Under the pieces are notes generated by a model. The model did not search any database. It worked only from the letters and a program-made list of their open reading frames with translations, and had not been told where the DNA came from. Positions 30,962-39,152 of a stretch of 39,643 nucleotides of DNA are shown here, in pieces. This stretch comes from Pseudobacteriovorax antillogorgiicola. GTDB lineage: Bacteria; Bdellovibrionota_B; Oligoflexia; Oligoflexales; RGVZ01. A program made the translations under genes and the position numbers. Each line of letters starts with the position of its first letter. Position 1 is the stretch's first letter. The DNA lies in the NCBI GenBank assembly GCA_945898195.1, contig CAMDHM010000027.1:1-39643 (forward strand), read 5' to 3'.

Positions 30962-32473
30962 TTAGAGCCCCGAGCACCAGGCCAAGGTCGGGTCAAACAA
31001 GCAAAGCAGATCGCACATTGCTGGATCTGGAAGTGGGCACTCGCCACCACCACCGCCGCCGCCGCCATTATCATCGCCGCCTTCTTTGACCGAAATGGTC
31101 AGGGAGGTTGACGTGCGGCCCTTTGCGTCGGTTGCAGAGATCGTCGTGTCACCAGTTGCCACTGCGGTCACTGCACCGCCGACGTCAACCGTTGCCACTG
31201 CCGTGTTTGCTGAAGCAAACTTTACGGCACCATCAGCGTTCTTCAACTTCATAACCACGTTCTCGCCCGGAGCGATCGTGGCAGCTGCAGGAACAAGAAA
31301 CACAGCCTTATTGAGCAGGGCTTCCGTTGCAGCGCCGGCATCGATACGGCAATCACAAGCCGTCTCGATCGAAGCCTTCACACCAGTCGTCTGGAGCAAG
31401 GCGCGAACTTCAGCACCAGTCAGCGATGGGTCTTGAGCTTTGAGGAAAGCCACGAGGCCAGCAACCAAAGGCGTCGCCATGGAAGTTCCCGACAGATCGC
31501 CGTACTTCTGCTGCGGCAATGTGCTCATGATCTTGAGTCCCGGGGAAGCCAAGTGAACCGTTTTACGGCCGAAGTTTGACCATGATGGCTTCTCGTCCTG
31601 AGGACCAGATGCCGCAACGGTGATCGTGTTCGGAAAGCCTGCGTTAGCGGGGAACATATCGGTTGAATCGTTGTTCTTGCCATCGTTGGCCGCCGCAGCA
31701 ACGAAAATCACACCGGCTTTGTCCGCACGCTCGACCGCTTCGATCAGCGGGGTTGCCTGCGAACGAGCCACGGCTGCGCCCCAGCTCGCGGAAATCACTT
31801 GAGCGCCTTGCTCGATTGCGTAGTCAATCGACTTAACGCCGCCCATAAGGTCACCCGAACCGTCTTCACCAAGGAAGCGAACTGGCATCAGACTGACGTC
31901 TTGCGCCATACCAGACGTCCCGTTTTCAATCTTGCCCGATGCACCGATGATGCCGGCACAGTGTGTACCGTGACCAGGATTTTTGTCGCTGGTCTTATCC
32001 ATTGGATCATCATTGTTGTCACGGAAGTTGTAGCCTTTGATCATGTTTGGCTTCAGCGACTCATGATTATAGTCGATGCCAGTATCGATCACGGCAACTT
32101 TGATGGTGCGTGACCCTTTGTTACCCGTCAGCTGCCAAGCTTTTTCGGCATTGATCTTGGTAAGGGCCCACTGCTCACGCAGGGTTTCAATCGTTGGCGG
32201 CACTTCGAAGCGATGCACGCGGAAGTTCTCCACAACGTACTCAACGTTGGGGTCAGCCATCAAGCGAGCCAAGCGGGCTGCTTCAGCTTCTTTGCTCTTC
32301 TCTGAGATGGAGATCTTAAGGAGACGTCCTTTCTCGTGAGTGTCGAGAACGTGATAAGCAGAGCGCAGGGACTTGTCGCCACTGTTCTTATACTTAACGA
32401 CGTAATCTTTAGCGAAAACCGGCGAGGAAAAAATCAGAAGGCTCGACACCCATAAACCAACGCGGCGCTGCAT
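30962..32473 (-). CDS. Secreted subtilisin-like (S8) protease with Ig-like and Cys-rich tail
   Basis: 503 residues. Signal peptide to about residue 21 (PVFA-KD), an I9-type propeptide to about 95, then the catalytic triad: Asp130 in VIDTGID, His168 in GHGTHCAG, oxyanion Asn263 (AAAND) and Ser331 in SGTSMATP. After about 395 is an Ig-like (BIG2-type) domain, an eight-Gly linker and a short end with five cysteines (GECPLPDPAMCDLLC...WC). The Gly tract and Cys cap suggest an exposed C-terminal knob or sorting/anchoring element. ATG at 32473 chosen for AAGGAG five bases upstream. Terminator follows. Confidence 0.9.
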   Translation of the reverse strand: MQRRVGLWVSSLLIFSSPVFAKDYVVKYKNSGDKSLRSAYHVLDTHEKGRLLKISISEKSKEAEAARLARLMADPNVEYVVENFRVHRFEVPPTIETLREQWALTKINAEKAWQLTGNKGSRTIKVAVIDTGIDYNHESLKPNMIKGYNFRDNNDDPMDKTSDKNPGHGTHCAGIIGASGKIENGTSGMAQDVSLMPVRFLGEDGSGDLMGGVKSIDYAIEQGAQVISASWGAAVARSQATPLIEAVERADKAGVIFVAAAANDGKNNDSTDMFPANAGFPNTITVAASGPQDEKPSWSNFGRKTVHLASPGLKIMSTLPQQKYGDLSGTSMATPLVAGLVAFLKAQDPSLTGAEVRALLQTTGVKASIETACDCRIDAGAATEALLNKAVFLVPAAATIAPGENVVMKLKNADGAVKFASANTAVATVDVGGAVTAVATGDTTISATDAKGRTSTSLTISVKEGGDDNGGGGGGGGECPLPDPAMCDLLCLFDPTLAWCSGL

Positions 32474-32520
32474 AAACACTCCTTGTCACAACGTGCTTCG
32501 TTGACACAAACCTGACCAGC

Positions 32521-32538
32521 ATGGAAATCCATTTCCAT
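32521..32538. promoter_or_regulatory. Perfect 18-bp palindrome upstream of the subtilase
   Basis: ATGGAAAT-CC-ATTTCCAT, an 8-bp-arm palindrome 48 bases before the protease ATG. Its symmetry and small loop suit a dimeric regulator's operator. Near it (32483-32509) an imperfect inverted repeat TTGTCACAACG/CGTTGACACAA sits close to the ribosome binding site. Confidence 0.5.
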
Positions 32539-32695
32539 ACGACATCAGGAAGTCTTCTACGGCTTTAAAAGACGACTGCTTTGATTCGGAATATTTAAAG
32601 AGTGTACTGAACTTTTTGCCGGGTTGGTAGTCGTGGCGGGAAAAAACTTCCGGGTTGGAAAGGAGGGGCCGCGAAAGGCGCCCCCCCCAAGGGCT

Positions 32696-33148
32696 CTAGA
32701 ATTTGAACTTGCCAGACATCATGGAGACATGGCCTGGGAAGGTGCAGAAGAACACGTAGTCTCCACCCTTTTTCATCTTGTCGGTCTTGAAGGTGATCGT
32801 ATCGGACTCGCCACCGGCCAAAAGCTTGGTGTGCGCGATGATCCCTGGCGCCGTTGGAGCATAATCCTTGGCTGGACCAGCCTTGATGGCGGAGTCAACG
32901 ATCTTGCCCTTGTCTGCAGCCTTTGAAAGCACCCAGTTGTGACCCATAGCCGCTTTTGGCAATTTGCCAGCATGCTTCAAGGTTAATTTCACTTCGGCGC
33001 AGCCTGACGCATCCAATTCTTTTTTGTTGAACTGCATGGCATCGGAACCTTCCAGGCTCAGTTCACAGGTTTTTGCCGATGCAACCCCGGCGAAACCAAT
33101 GGCCGCAACAAACATCGCACTCGACATCATTTTGGAAAACATCTTCAT
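32696..33148 (-). CDS. Azurin-family periplasmic copper protein
   Basis: 150 residues with signal peptide ASA-KTC (cleavage near residue 25). Type 1 copper ligands are intact: His70 in GHNW, Cys135, His140 and Met144 in FFCTFPGHVSMM. The Cys28/Cys50 pair (TCEL, ASGCAEV) gives the azurin disulphide. It carries electrons in the periplasm. Start ATG 33148 with GGAGGCGATTT upstream; the frame extends to 33307 but without a signal. It precedes (on the minus strand) the subtilase and follows lpxD by 37 bases. Confidence 0.92.
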   Translation of the reverse strand: MKMFSKMMSSAMFVAAIGFAGVASAKTCELSLEGSDAMQFNKKELDASGCAEVKLTLKHAGKLPKAAMGHNWVLSKAADKGKIVDSAIKAGPAKDYAPTAPGIIAHTKLLAGGESDTITFKTDKMKKGGDYVFFCTFPGHVSMMSGKFKF

Positions 33149-33185
33149 AAATCGCCTCCGGAAAAAAACAACATTCGACTGACAC

Positions 33186-34193
33186 TTATTGCTTCTTATC
33201 CAATAATTTTTCAAGTGCTCTGATTCGTTTTTCCATCTCTGGCAACCTGCGAACAAGCACCTGTTGCTTGCGCCAGTCGGCCATGGGAACCGCAGGAATA
33301 CCTGCATACTGCCCGGGCGGCAAATGGCTTTTTGTCATCATCGAAAAGGCTGCGACAACAACCCCTGGCCCTACGTCCACTTGATTCGGAACCCCAACGT
33401 GTCCAGCCAGGATAGCCCCCTCGCCAAGGCTGCTTGACCCCGCCATGCCTGAAAGGCCACAAATCATGGCTGACTCGCCCACCGTGCAGTTGTGACCAAC
33501 GTGGACGTGGCTGTCGAGCTTCGCCCCCTTCTTGATTATTGTTGCGTCGAATGCTGCACGATCAATCGTCGAGCACGCCCCAATTTCAACATCATCTTCA
33601 ATGATCACGATTCCAATTTGCGGAACCTTTGCAATGCCGCCCGCGGCGCCCATAATCACCGGCCCTGGGGCAAAGCCAAACCCATCGGCTCCGATCACGG
33701 ATCCCGCATGGATCGTGCAGTTTTTTCCAATTTTGCAACCGTGTTCGATCACGACGTTGGCCCGAAGTTCTGTCCCGTCGCCAACCTCGGCTCCCGGCCC
33801 GATATAAACCCCCGGGTAAATCACAACCCCGGAACCGATCCGTGCCGTCGGATCAATATGGGCATGGGGGCTGATCGCCTGCTCGGGTTTTGAAGGTGTC
33901 ACCAACCGCGAAGCGGCGATCGCAAACGCCCAATAAGGATTCTTGTGCACCAGAAGCACGCACGGCGCATCAAAGGTTGAATGAGCTGCCCCGACAATGA
34001 CCGCCGTTGCCCCAGTGTCCGGCAAAGACTTTTCATAGGTTGCCGACGTCAGAAATGAAATCTCGCCCGCAGTCGCGCGATGAAGCGGTGCAATTCCACT
34101 GACGACGGAATTCCCGTCCAATTTGCAGCCACTGGGAATCACAATTTCCGCGCCGATCCATCCTGCAATTTCGTGCAAGGCGACGGGTTTCAT
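33186..34193 (-). CDS. lpxD: UDP-3-O-acylglucosamine N-acyltransferase
   Basis: 335 residues. An N-terminal UDP-binding domain (ISFLTSATYEKSL, AVIVGAA) leads to a hexapeptide beta-helix (IDPTARIGSGVVIYPGVYIGPGAEVGDG, LRANVVIEHGCKIGKNCTIHAGSVIGADGFGF) with the catalytic His region DSHVHVGHNCTVG and a C-terminal helix with KQQVLVRRLPEMEKRIRALE. It adds the second acyl chain to UDP-glucosamine in lipid A synthesis. The ATG overlaps the purB stop (ATGA), so the two are coupled. Confidence 0.9.
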   Translation of the reverse strand: MKPVALHEIAGWIGAEIVIPSGCKLDGNSVVSGIAPLHRATAGEISFLTSATYEKSLPDTGATAVIVGAAHSTFDAPCVLLVHKNPYWAFAIAASRLVTPSKPEQAISPHAHIDPTARIGSGVVIYPGVYIGPGAEVGDGTELRANVVIEHGCKIGKNCTIHAGSVIGADGFGFAPGPVIMGAAGGIAKVPQIGIVIIEDDVEIGACSTIDRAAFDATIIKKGAKLDSHVHVGHNCTVGESAMICGLSGMAGSSSLGEGAILAGHVGVPNQVDVGPGVVVAAFSMMTKSHLPPGQYAGIPAVPMADWRKQQVLVRRLPEMEKRIRALEKLLDKKQ

Positions 34194-35653
34194 GCTTTGC
34201 CTCCGCTCTGGCGTTTTTGCCATGCCGCAAAAAACAACTCGGCCAGATGTTTCGATGCCCCACAATAGGTTGCCGGTGTAAGCGCCTTTAAACGGCCCAA
34301 GTCGTCGCCTCCAAGCGCCGCTGCAACATCAGGCATCCCCGCAAGCTCGCCGACGAGCCGCGAATAATCCTCGCGATTCATCTTCAACCCACGCGTCGCG
34401 GATTTCATCCGCGCATAAGCCCCATCGATGCCGCGCAATCGAAGCAGCGATTGGACGGCCTCGCCCAATACTTCCCAGTGGCCATCCAAAGATTTGGCCA
34501 TGGCCCCTTCATGTAATTGCAAACGATCCAGACCAGATTCGACCGCCTTCAGTCCAAGAACAAGATGACCGAAGGCCACACCAAGGTTTCGCATCGTGGT
34601 GGAGTCACTTAAATCACGTTGCAAACGCGAAACGGTTAGTTTCCGGGCAAAATGTTCGAATAAAGACTGCGCAACTCCAAAATTCCCTTCGGCATTTTCG
34701 AAATCAATTGGATTGACCTTGTGCGGCATGGTGCTGGATCCCGTTTCGGTTTCCACTCTTTTCAAAACACACCAGCCATCCGAGATATACTGCCAAAAAT
34801 CCCGTGAAAGGCCCGTTGCAGCGCTGGCCAGATGCGCACAGGAGACCGAGAGTCGGGCGATCCAATCGTGGCTTTCGATTTGAGTCGTCAAGGGGTTTGG
34901 ATGGATCCCGTGAAATGTTGCCAGAAATGTCGCCGTCACGCGTGGCCAGTCTACATCAGGCAGAGCAAATGCATGAGCGCTATAGCCGCCCGTCGCGCCA
35001 TTGAATTTCGCCATCACGGGAACAGCCTCAATGTCATCGATGATACCTGCGAGTCGTGCACCAAAAACAGCCATTTCCTTACCAAAGGTTGTCGGCGTTG
35101 CTGGCTGACCGTGGGTCCGAGCCAACATCGGGGTTGCAGCGTGATCGCGACTCATGTTGGCAAGGCGATCGACAAGCGAAGTTGCCAAGGGCAACAAGAC
35201 GTCCCTGCGCACACGGGAAAGCATCAATGCATAGGAAACATTGTTGATGTCTTCCGAGGTGCAACCAAAATGCGTGAGGGCGATCACGGAACGCGGGGCA
35301 TTCGCCGCGGCCAGTTCTTCTTGCAAATAAAGCTCGACGGCCTTCACATCATGGTTGGTGACCGATTCAATTTCCTTGATCCGTGCGACATTGCCTTCCG
35401 CGGCAATAGATTCAAGACGGCTGCGCCAGGGCGATGTTCCCTGGGCGTTGGACACTCCCTGTTTTTTTAACAGAAGTTGAATTTCAGGGATGGCCAACAA
35501 AAAAATCAGCCATGCTGCTTCCACTTGAAGGCGAAAGCCAATCAACCCGGCCTCTGAGACCAAAGGGGCAAGGGCTGCTAGTTTGCGGGCATAGCGGCCA
35601 TCAAGGGGCGATATGGCGCTCCACTCCGCATTGATTCCATTCGCATGACTCAT
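34190..35653 (-). CDS. purB: Adenylosuccinate lyase
   Basis: 487 residues. Fumarase-superfamily signature SSTMPHKVNPIDFENAEGN; opening AISPLDGRYARKL and SEAGLIGFRLQVEA typical of the longer E. coli-type PurB; HFGCTSEDINNVSYALML; and RTHGQPATPTTFGKEM. It acts twice in purine synthesis: SAICAR to AICAR and adenylosuccinate to AMP. GGGGG before the ATG (35653). Divergent from purA, which makes its second substrate. Confidence 0.92.
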   Translation of the reverse strand: MSHANGINAEWSAISPLDGRYARKLAALAPLVSEAGLIGFRLQVEAAWLIFLLAIPEIQLLLKKQGVSNAQGTSPWRSRLESIAAEGNVARIKEIESVTNHDVKAVELYLQEELAAANAPRSVIALTHFGCTSEDINNVSYALMLSRVRRDVLLPLATSLVDRLANMSRDHAATPMLARTHGQPATPTTFGKEMAVFGARLAGIIDDIEAVPVMAKFNGATGGYSAHAFALPDVDWPRVTATFLATFHGIHPNPLTTQIESHDWIARLSVSCAHLASAATGLSRDFWQYISDGWCVLKRVETETGSSTMPHKVNPIDFENAEGNFGVAQSLFEHFARKLTVSRLQRDLSDSTTMRNLGVAFGHLVLGLKAVESGLDRLQLHEGAMAKSLDGHWEVLGEAVQSLLRLRGIDGAYARMKSATRGLKMNREDYSRLVGELAGMPDVAAALGGDDLGRLKALTPATYCGASKHLAELFFAAWQKRQSGGKA

Positions 35654-35683
35654 GTGCAAACCCCCGGAATTTGAACGCTTTGA

Positions 35684-35711
35684 ACATTACGCCGACCATT
35701 GGCTGGGTCAA
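35684..35711 (-). promoter_or_regulatory. Candidate sigma-70 promoter of purB
   Basis: On the minus strand TTGACC, 16 bases, TAATGT, placing a start about 20 bases before the purB ribosome binding site. No other promoter in this 132-base purA/purB gap is clearer. Confidence 0.45.
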
Positions 35712-35785
35712 CCGTCAAAAAGCGCATGACAATGCAATCTAGTCCGGCCATAGAAAGGCATGGACCCCACGCAGGAGCAAACTCC

Positions 35786-37141
35786 ATGACTTCCGAGCCA
35801 GCCAAGACTTCCGTTCCTAACCTACCGCACAGCCATCAAGGCGGCATCACCATCGTGGTCGGGGCCCAGTGGGGGGACGAGGGCAAAGGCAAATGGATTG
35901 ACTGGATTGCCAGCGGGGTCGACATTATTGCGCGCTATCAGGGCGGAAATAACGCCGGGCATACGCTCTACGTCAAAGGCCAAAAGCTTGTCCTGCACCA
36001 GATTCCGAGCGGAATATTCCACGACGGACAAAAATGCGTTTTGGCCGCCGGAGTTGTCATCAACCCCGGTGAACTGGTCCGGGAGATGGAAAAGGTCGCC
36101 CCATTTGCCAAGGTCGCCCCCGACAATCTGTGGCTTTCGGCCCGCGCCCACACCATCACACCCTGGCACATCGCAACCGATGGACGCCGTGAAGCCCAAC
36201 GAGAAGCCGCCGCCTCCGGATCTGCGATCGGCACAACCAAGCGCGGCATTGGCCCGACCTACTCCGAAAAAACGGCGCGATCTGGTTTACGCTTTGGGGA
36301 CTACGTGAATCCCGTCGCGCGAAAAAACTGGATGGAAGCCATGGCCAGTGCCGTGGATGGTTTCGCGACCCACTGTGAATACCACAAGGCTGAATGGGAG
36401 GCCTTTTCAAAGGTAGCGACCCAACTCGCCCCGTTTGTTTGTGATGCCGAGGCGCGTGTGCGGAAGGCTGCTGGGGAAGGCAAAAAAATTCTGATGGAGG
36501 GAGCCCAAGGTACCCTTTTGGACCTGGACCACGGAACTTTTCCGTTTGTAACCTCAAGTTCGACCATCGCGGCCGGGGCCTGTGCGAGCCTTGGCATCCC
36601 GCCGCGCGCCGTCACCGGCATCTATGGCATTGCCAAAGCCTATTTAACGCGGGTCGGTGCAGGGCCATTTCCCACAGAACTAACGGACGAGACGGGCAAC
36701 GCTTTGCGTGAGCGTGGCCAGGAATTTGGAGCCACGACGGGTCGGCCTCGTCGTTGCGGTTGGTTTGATGCCGTGGCCATGCGTTACGCTCAAGACGTCA
36801 ACGGATTCGACGGCGTGATCCTGAACAAGTTTGACATCCTGTCGGGCATGGACGAGCTCAAGATTGCCGTTGCCTATGAACATCCGGAGCTTGGCCGCAT
36901 TGAACAATTCCCGTGGAATGCAGAGATTTTGGCTGCCTGCAAACCCGTCTACAAAACATTCACGGGCTGGCACGGTGAACTGCCAAAAACGGGCGGCATT
37001 GAAGCCCTGCCCAAGGCAGCGCTGGATTATATCCGAGCGATTGAAGAATCTTCTGGAATCAAAGTGGTCGCCGCAGGCACCGGGCCGGGGCGAGACGAAG
37101 CCCTGCTGGGTCGTGGTCTTCCCCGCCTCTTACAGACTTAA
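35786..37141 (+). CDS. purA: Adenylosuccinate synthetase
   Basis: 451 residues. The P-loop/base site VVGAQWGDEGKGKWIDW, RYQGGNNAGHTLYV, the switch region PDNLWLSARAHTITPWH, SAIGTTKRGIGPTYSEK and the GTP-specific NKFDILSGMDELKIAVAY region are all standard. It joins IMP and aspartate with GTP to form adenylosuccinate. ATG at 35786 with AGGAGCAAACTCC upstream; the 17 residues before GGITIVVG are an extension over E. coli. The stop codon TAA takes its third base from the inserted element at 37139. Confidence 0.93.
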   Translation: MTSEPAKTSVPNLPHSHQGGITIVVGAQWGDEGKGKWIDWIASGVDIIARYQGGNNAGHTLYVKGQKLVLHQIPSGIFHDGQKCVLAAGVVINPGELVREMEKVAPFAKVAPDNLWLSARAHTITPWHIATDGRREAQREAAASGSAIGTTKRGIGPTYSEKTARSGLRFGDYVNPVARKNWMEAMASAVDGFATHCEYHKAEWEAFSKVATQLAPFVCDAEARVRKAAGEGKKILMEGAQGTLLDLDHGTFPFVTSSSTIAAGACASLGIPPRAVTGIYGIAKAYLTRVGAGPFPTELTDETGNALRERGQEFGATTGRPRRCGWFDAVAMRYAQDVNGFDGVILNKFDILSGMDELKIAVAYEHPELGRIEQFPWNAEILAACKPVYKTFTGWHGELPKTGGIEALPKAALDYIRAIEESSGIKVVAAGTGPGRDEALLGRGLPRLLQT

Positions 37142-37164
37142 ACTGCTCTACATGGCTGCGCCTG
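37141..37164. repeat. Left terminal inverted repeat (24 bp)
   Basis: Begins AACTGCTCTACATGG. Exact complement of the right end at 37595-37618; TA lies outside it. Confidence 0.9.
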
Positions 37165-37555
37165 GCGCCGTAATCGCGAGCACCCCGAGGGCCCAGACTT
37201 TCTGGGCCCCTTGAAGGTCTTGTGTTCCAAGCCCGGCAGGTGCTTTCGCACCAGCCCCGGATAGCGCGGGCATGCTGGCGGCGACGGCCGACAGGATGAT
37301 ACGGCTGCCCTCCTCGACGGCCACGGCAATGGCGACCGGCTTGCATTTGCTGTGTTCGAAAGCCTCCATCTCGTCAAAAATCGCTGTTGTCACCGATTTT
37401 TTCATCCCGGCCAGGCGCGCCTCGTGGGCAATCTGTGCGAATTTCGCCATTCGCACCAGCTTGCGTGCCACGGTGATTTGCGTTGTCGAGCACAGTTTCG
37501 CGGCGCGGCGCTGGGAAACTCCCGAGATTAGGAGCATGAAAATTGGATGGTGCAA
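37148..37555 (-). pseudogene. Transposase fragment within the deleted element
   Basis: About 90 residues are transposase-like: GVSQRRAAKLCSTTQITVARKL is a helix-turn-helix, and IFDEMEAFEHSKCKPVAIAVAVEE is the strand with the first catalytic acid seen in a group of DDE transposases related to IS1/IS1595-type elements. After SMPA the sequence becomes low-complexity Ala/Gly and unrelated. The zinc-ribbon N-terminus and the remaining catalytic residues are missing. The frame is open upstream into the right inverted repeat. Confidence 0.7.
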
Positions 37556-37594
37556 ATCGGGGCGTTTTTGGCCCTCATCAAGAAATCCTGATGT

Positions 37595-37618
37595 CAGGCG
37601 CAGCCATGTAGAGCAGTT
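37595..37618. repeat. Right terminal inverted repeat (24 bp)
   Basis: Ends CCATGTAGAGCAGTT. Exact complement of the left end at 37141-37164; TA lies outside it. The transposase remnant reads into this end. Confidence 0.9.
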
Positions 37619-37627
37619 TAAAAATTA

Positions 37628-38068
37628 CTACTGAGCCATGATCTTCAGCGGCCTGTCGCTTTCGACCCGTAATTTGACTTCACCCTGCGGCGGGGCTTTT
37701 TTGCCCTGCGCCACCTGAGGCATCACCTCTAAAGTACCTAGATGTCGGAAGCTGTAGAGAAAAGGCGTTCCGACATTGACCTTAACTGTTCGCGAAATTT
37801 TTTTTCGTTTGTGTTCGACAATAGCCACGTCAAGGTCTTGGGGCGAGCCGCCACCGCGATTCACGGGCACCATGCTCAGGGTCTGAGGCGAATCGGTGGC
37901 TGACAAAAGCACACTTCGAGACAATGAGATGATGGCCACCGCACGAGCAGGGATGGTGACATCACTGCCAGAGGGCAAACCATCCACCGCAAATTCATCG
38001 GAAGCAGCCCATAAGGACGATGACCCCAACAAAGCCGCGACTATCCAAAGCGTTCTAAATTTGAGCAT
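37628..38068 (-). CDS. Secreted hypothetical protein, coupled to the MraY-like gene
   Basis: 146 residues with signal peptide WAA-SDEF (cleavage near 21). The mature domain is beta-rich (FAVDGLPSGSDVTIPARAVAIISLSRS; TPFLYSFRHLGTLEVMPQV), without cysteines. Family unknown. Its start overlaps the MraY-like gene's stop as TAATG, so translation is coupled. Stop TAG lies seven bases from the inserted element. Confidence 0.65.
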   Translation of the reverse strand: MLKFRTLWIVAALLGSSSLWAASDEFAVDGLPSGSDVTIPARAVAIISLSRSVLLSATDSPQTLSMVPVNRGGGSPQDLDVAIVEHKRKKISRTVKVNVGTPFLYSFRHLGTLEVMPQVAQGKKAPPQGEVKLRVESDRPLKIMAQ

Positions 38069-39120
38069 TAGCGCACCTTCACCATCAAAACGAGGAGGAT
38101 GATTGAAAGCATAGCTTGGACAAGGGTAAATCGCACCAGTACTTGGGGATTGGACCAGCCACGCTTGTGGCGGAAATGATCGTGCAAGGGAAAGCGAATA
38201 TTCTTAAAAATCGCGATTTTTGTGAAACGCAAAAGCGCAACTTTTACAAGCCCCGTTCCGCCATTAACGAGCAGAACCGCCGATACAACAAAAACCACAA
38301 ACGGATTGCCACTGACGATAACAAGGACACCCAGAAGAAACCCAAGGGCCCGTGACCCCGCATCACCCATCAGCAGTTGGCTCGGATGAGCGTTATACCA
38401 AAGATAACCGGCAAGGCAGCCAACCATAGAGAAAGCCATGATCGCCCATGAGGCTCCGTCGGGAATATGGGGGAGCAGTAAATATTCTGAAATTTTTTCG
38501 TGACCGAGAATAAAATATAGAAGACCGCCAATCGCAATGAAAGCCAAACTAACAAGGGTTCCGGAAAGTCCGTCGACCCCATCCGTGCAATTCGTCGCGT
38601 TGATCGTGGTCCATAAAAGAACAGACGCCAGCGGAATAAAAATCACCGGCGTCAGAGTCAGAGTCATTTTAGTGAAGGGCAACCATATAACGACGGACTT
38701 CATGTGACAAAGGATCGCTGCCGCCGCTGCGGAGATGATTAAATCGATCAGCCCTTTTTTGTACTCGCCCCACGACAACTTGGACCGGTCATCAGCAAAG
38801 CCAAACCAACATGCCGCCGCCGTCAGCGCTAAAATTCCGTAGGACTCCAAAGAAGGGGGCAGCACGAGAAGTTGAACCAGAAGAAAAATAGCGACGAAAA
38901 TGGCGCCTGCACCTGTGGGCTTACCCTGGGCAGCACCAGAATCATGGGCGAAAGCCCTGCCGCGATCCCGCGGCAAAATCTGAGGGGCTAACTTAGGAAG
39001 AAGGATCCAAGTCAGGGTGGCGCAAAGGATAATCCCAACCCCGCCAAGAAAAGAATGGGACGTCAGAAGCCGAAACGGTCCGTATACACCATGCAACCAG
39101 TGTCCCAGCGCGTACAGCAA
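38068..39120 (-). CDS. mraY: Phospho-N-acetylmuramoyl-pentapeptide-transferase (MraY-type)
   Basis: 350 residues, about ten membrane segments. It shows MraY-family features: GKPTGAGAIF near 67, FADDRSK (Asp110/111), NCTDGVDGLSGT (177-188; usual NLTDGLDGL), MGDAGSRALG (Asp253) and the His-loop PLHDHFRHKRGWSNPQVLVRF. MraY links UDP-MurNAc-pentapeptide to undecaprenyl phosphate, making lipid I. The loop has HDH and Arg where MraY usually has HHH and Glu, so WecA-type sugar-1-phosphate transfer is an alternative. TTG start with GGGAGGACG upstream. It is not in a dcw cluster, lying next to recA. Confidence 0.75.
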   Translation of the reverse strand: MLYALGHWLHGVYGPFRLLTSHSFLGGVGIILCATLTWILLPKLAPQILPRDRGRAFAHDSGAAQGKPTGAGAIFVAIFLLVQLLVLPPSLESYGILALTAAACWFGFADDRSKLSWGEYKKGLIDLIISAAAAAILCHMKSVVIWLPFTKMTLTLTPVIFIPLASVLLWTTINATNCTDGVDGLSGTLVSLAFIAIGGLLYFILGHEKISEYLLLPHIPDGASWAIMAFSMVGCLAGYLWYNAHPSQLLMGDAGSRALGFLLGVLVIVSGNPFVVFVVSAVLLVNGGTGLVKVALLRFTKIAIFKNIRFPLHDHFRHKRGWSNPQVLVRFTLVQAMLSIILLVLMVKVR

Positions 39121-39152
39121 TCTGACGTCCTCCCTAAAATATCAACAAATCA

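Larger units (their letters stand above)
37139..37620. mobile_element. 482-bp internally deleted insertion sequence (MITE-like) with transposase remnant
   Basis: Perfect 24-bp inverted repeats at 37141-37164 and 37595-37618 are flanked on both sides by TA (37139-40 and 37619-20), the usual duplication of TA-target elements. Inside, on the minus strand, is a piece of a DDE-type transposase (helix-turn-helix plus the first FDEMEAFEH acidic motif). The rest of the gene is missing, so the element needs a helper. A strong stem GGGCCCAGA/TCTGGGCCC at 37189-37209 lies inside. It sits exactly between purA and the convergent secreted-protein gene; removing it leaves the TAA stop intact. Confidence 0.8.

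Noticed and set aside
32621..32690. Possible terminator behind azurin (GGGGCC...GGCGCCCC with later T-run)
   Set aside because: The stem is imperfect with bulges and the T-run is 25 bases away; direct repeat CCGGGTTGG at 32618 and 32650 also confuses it.
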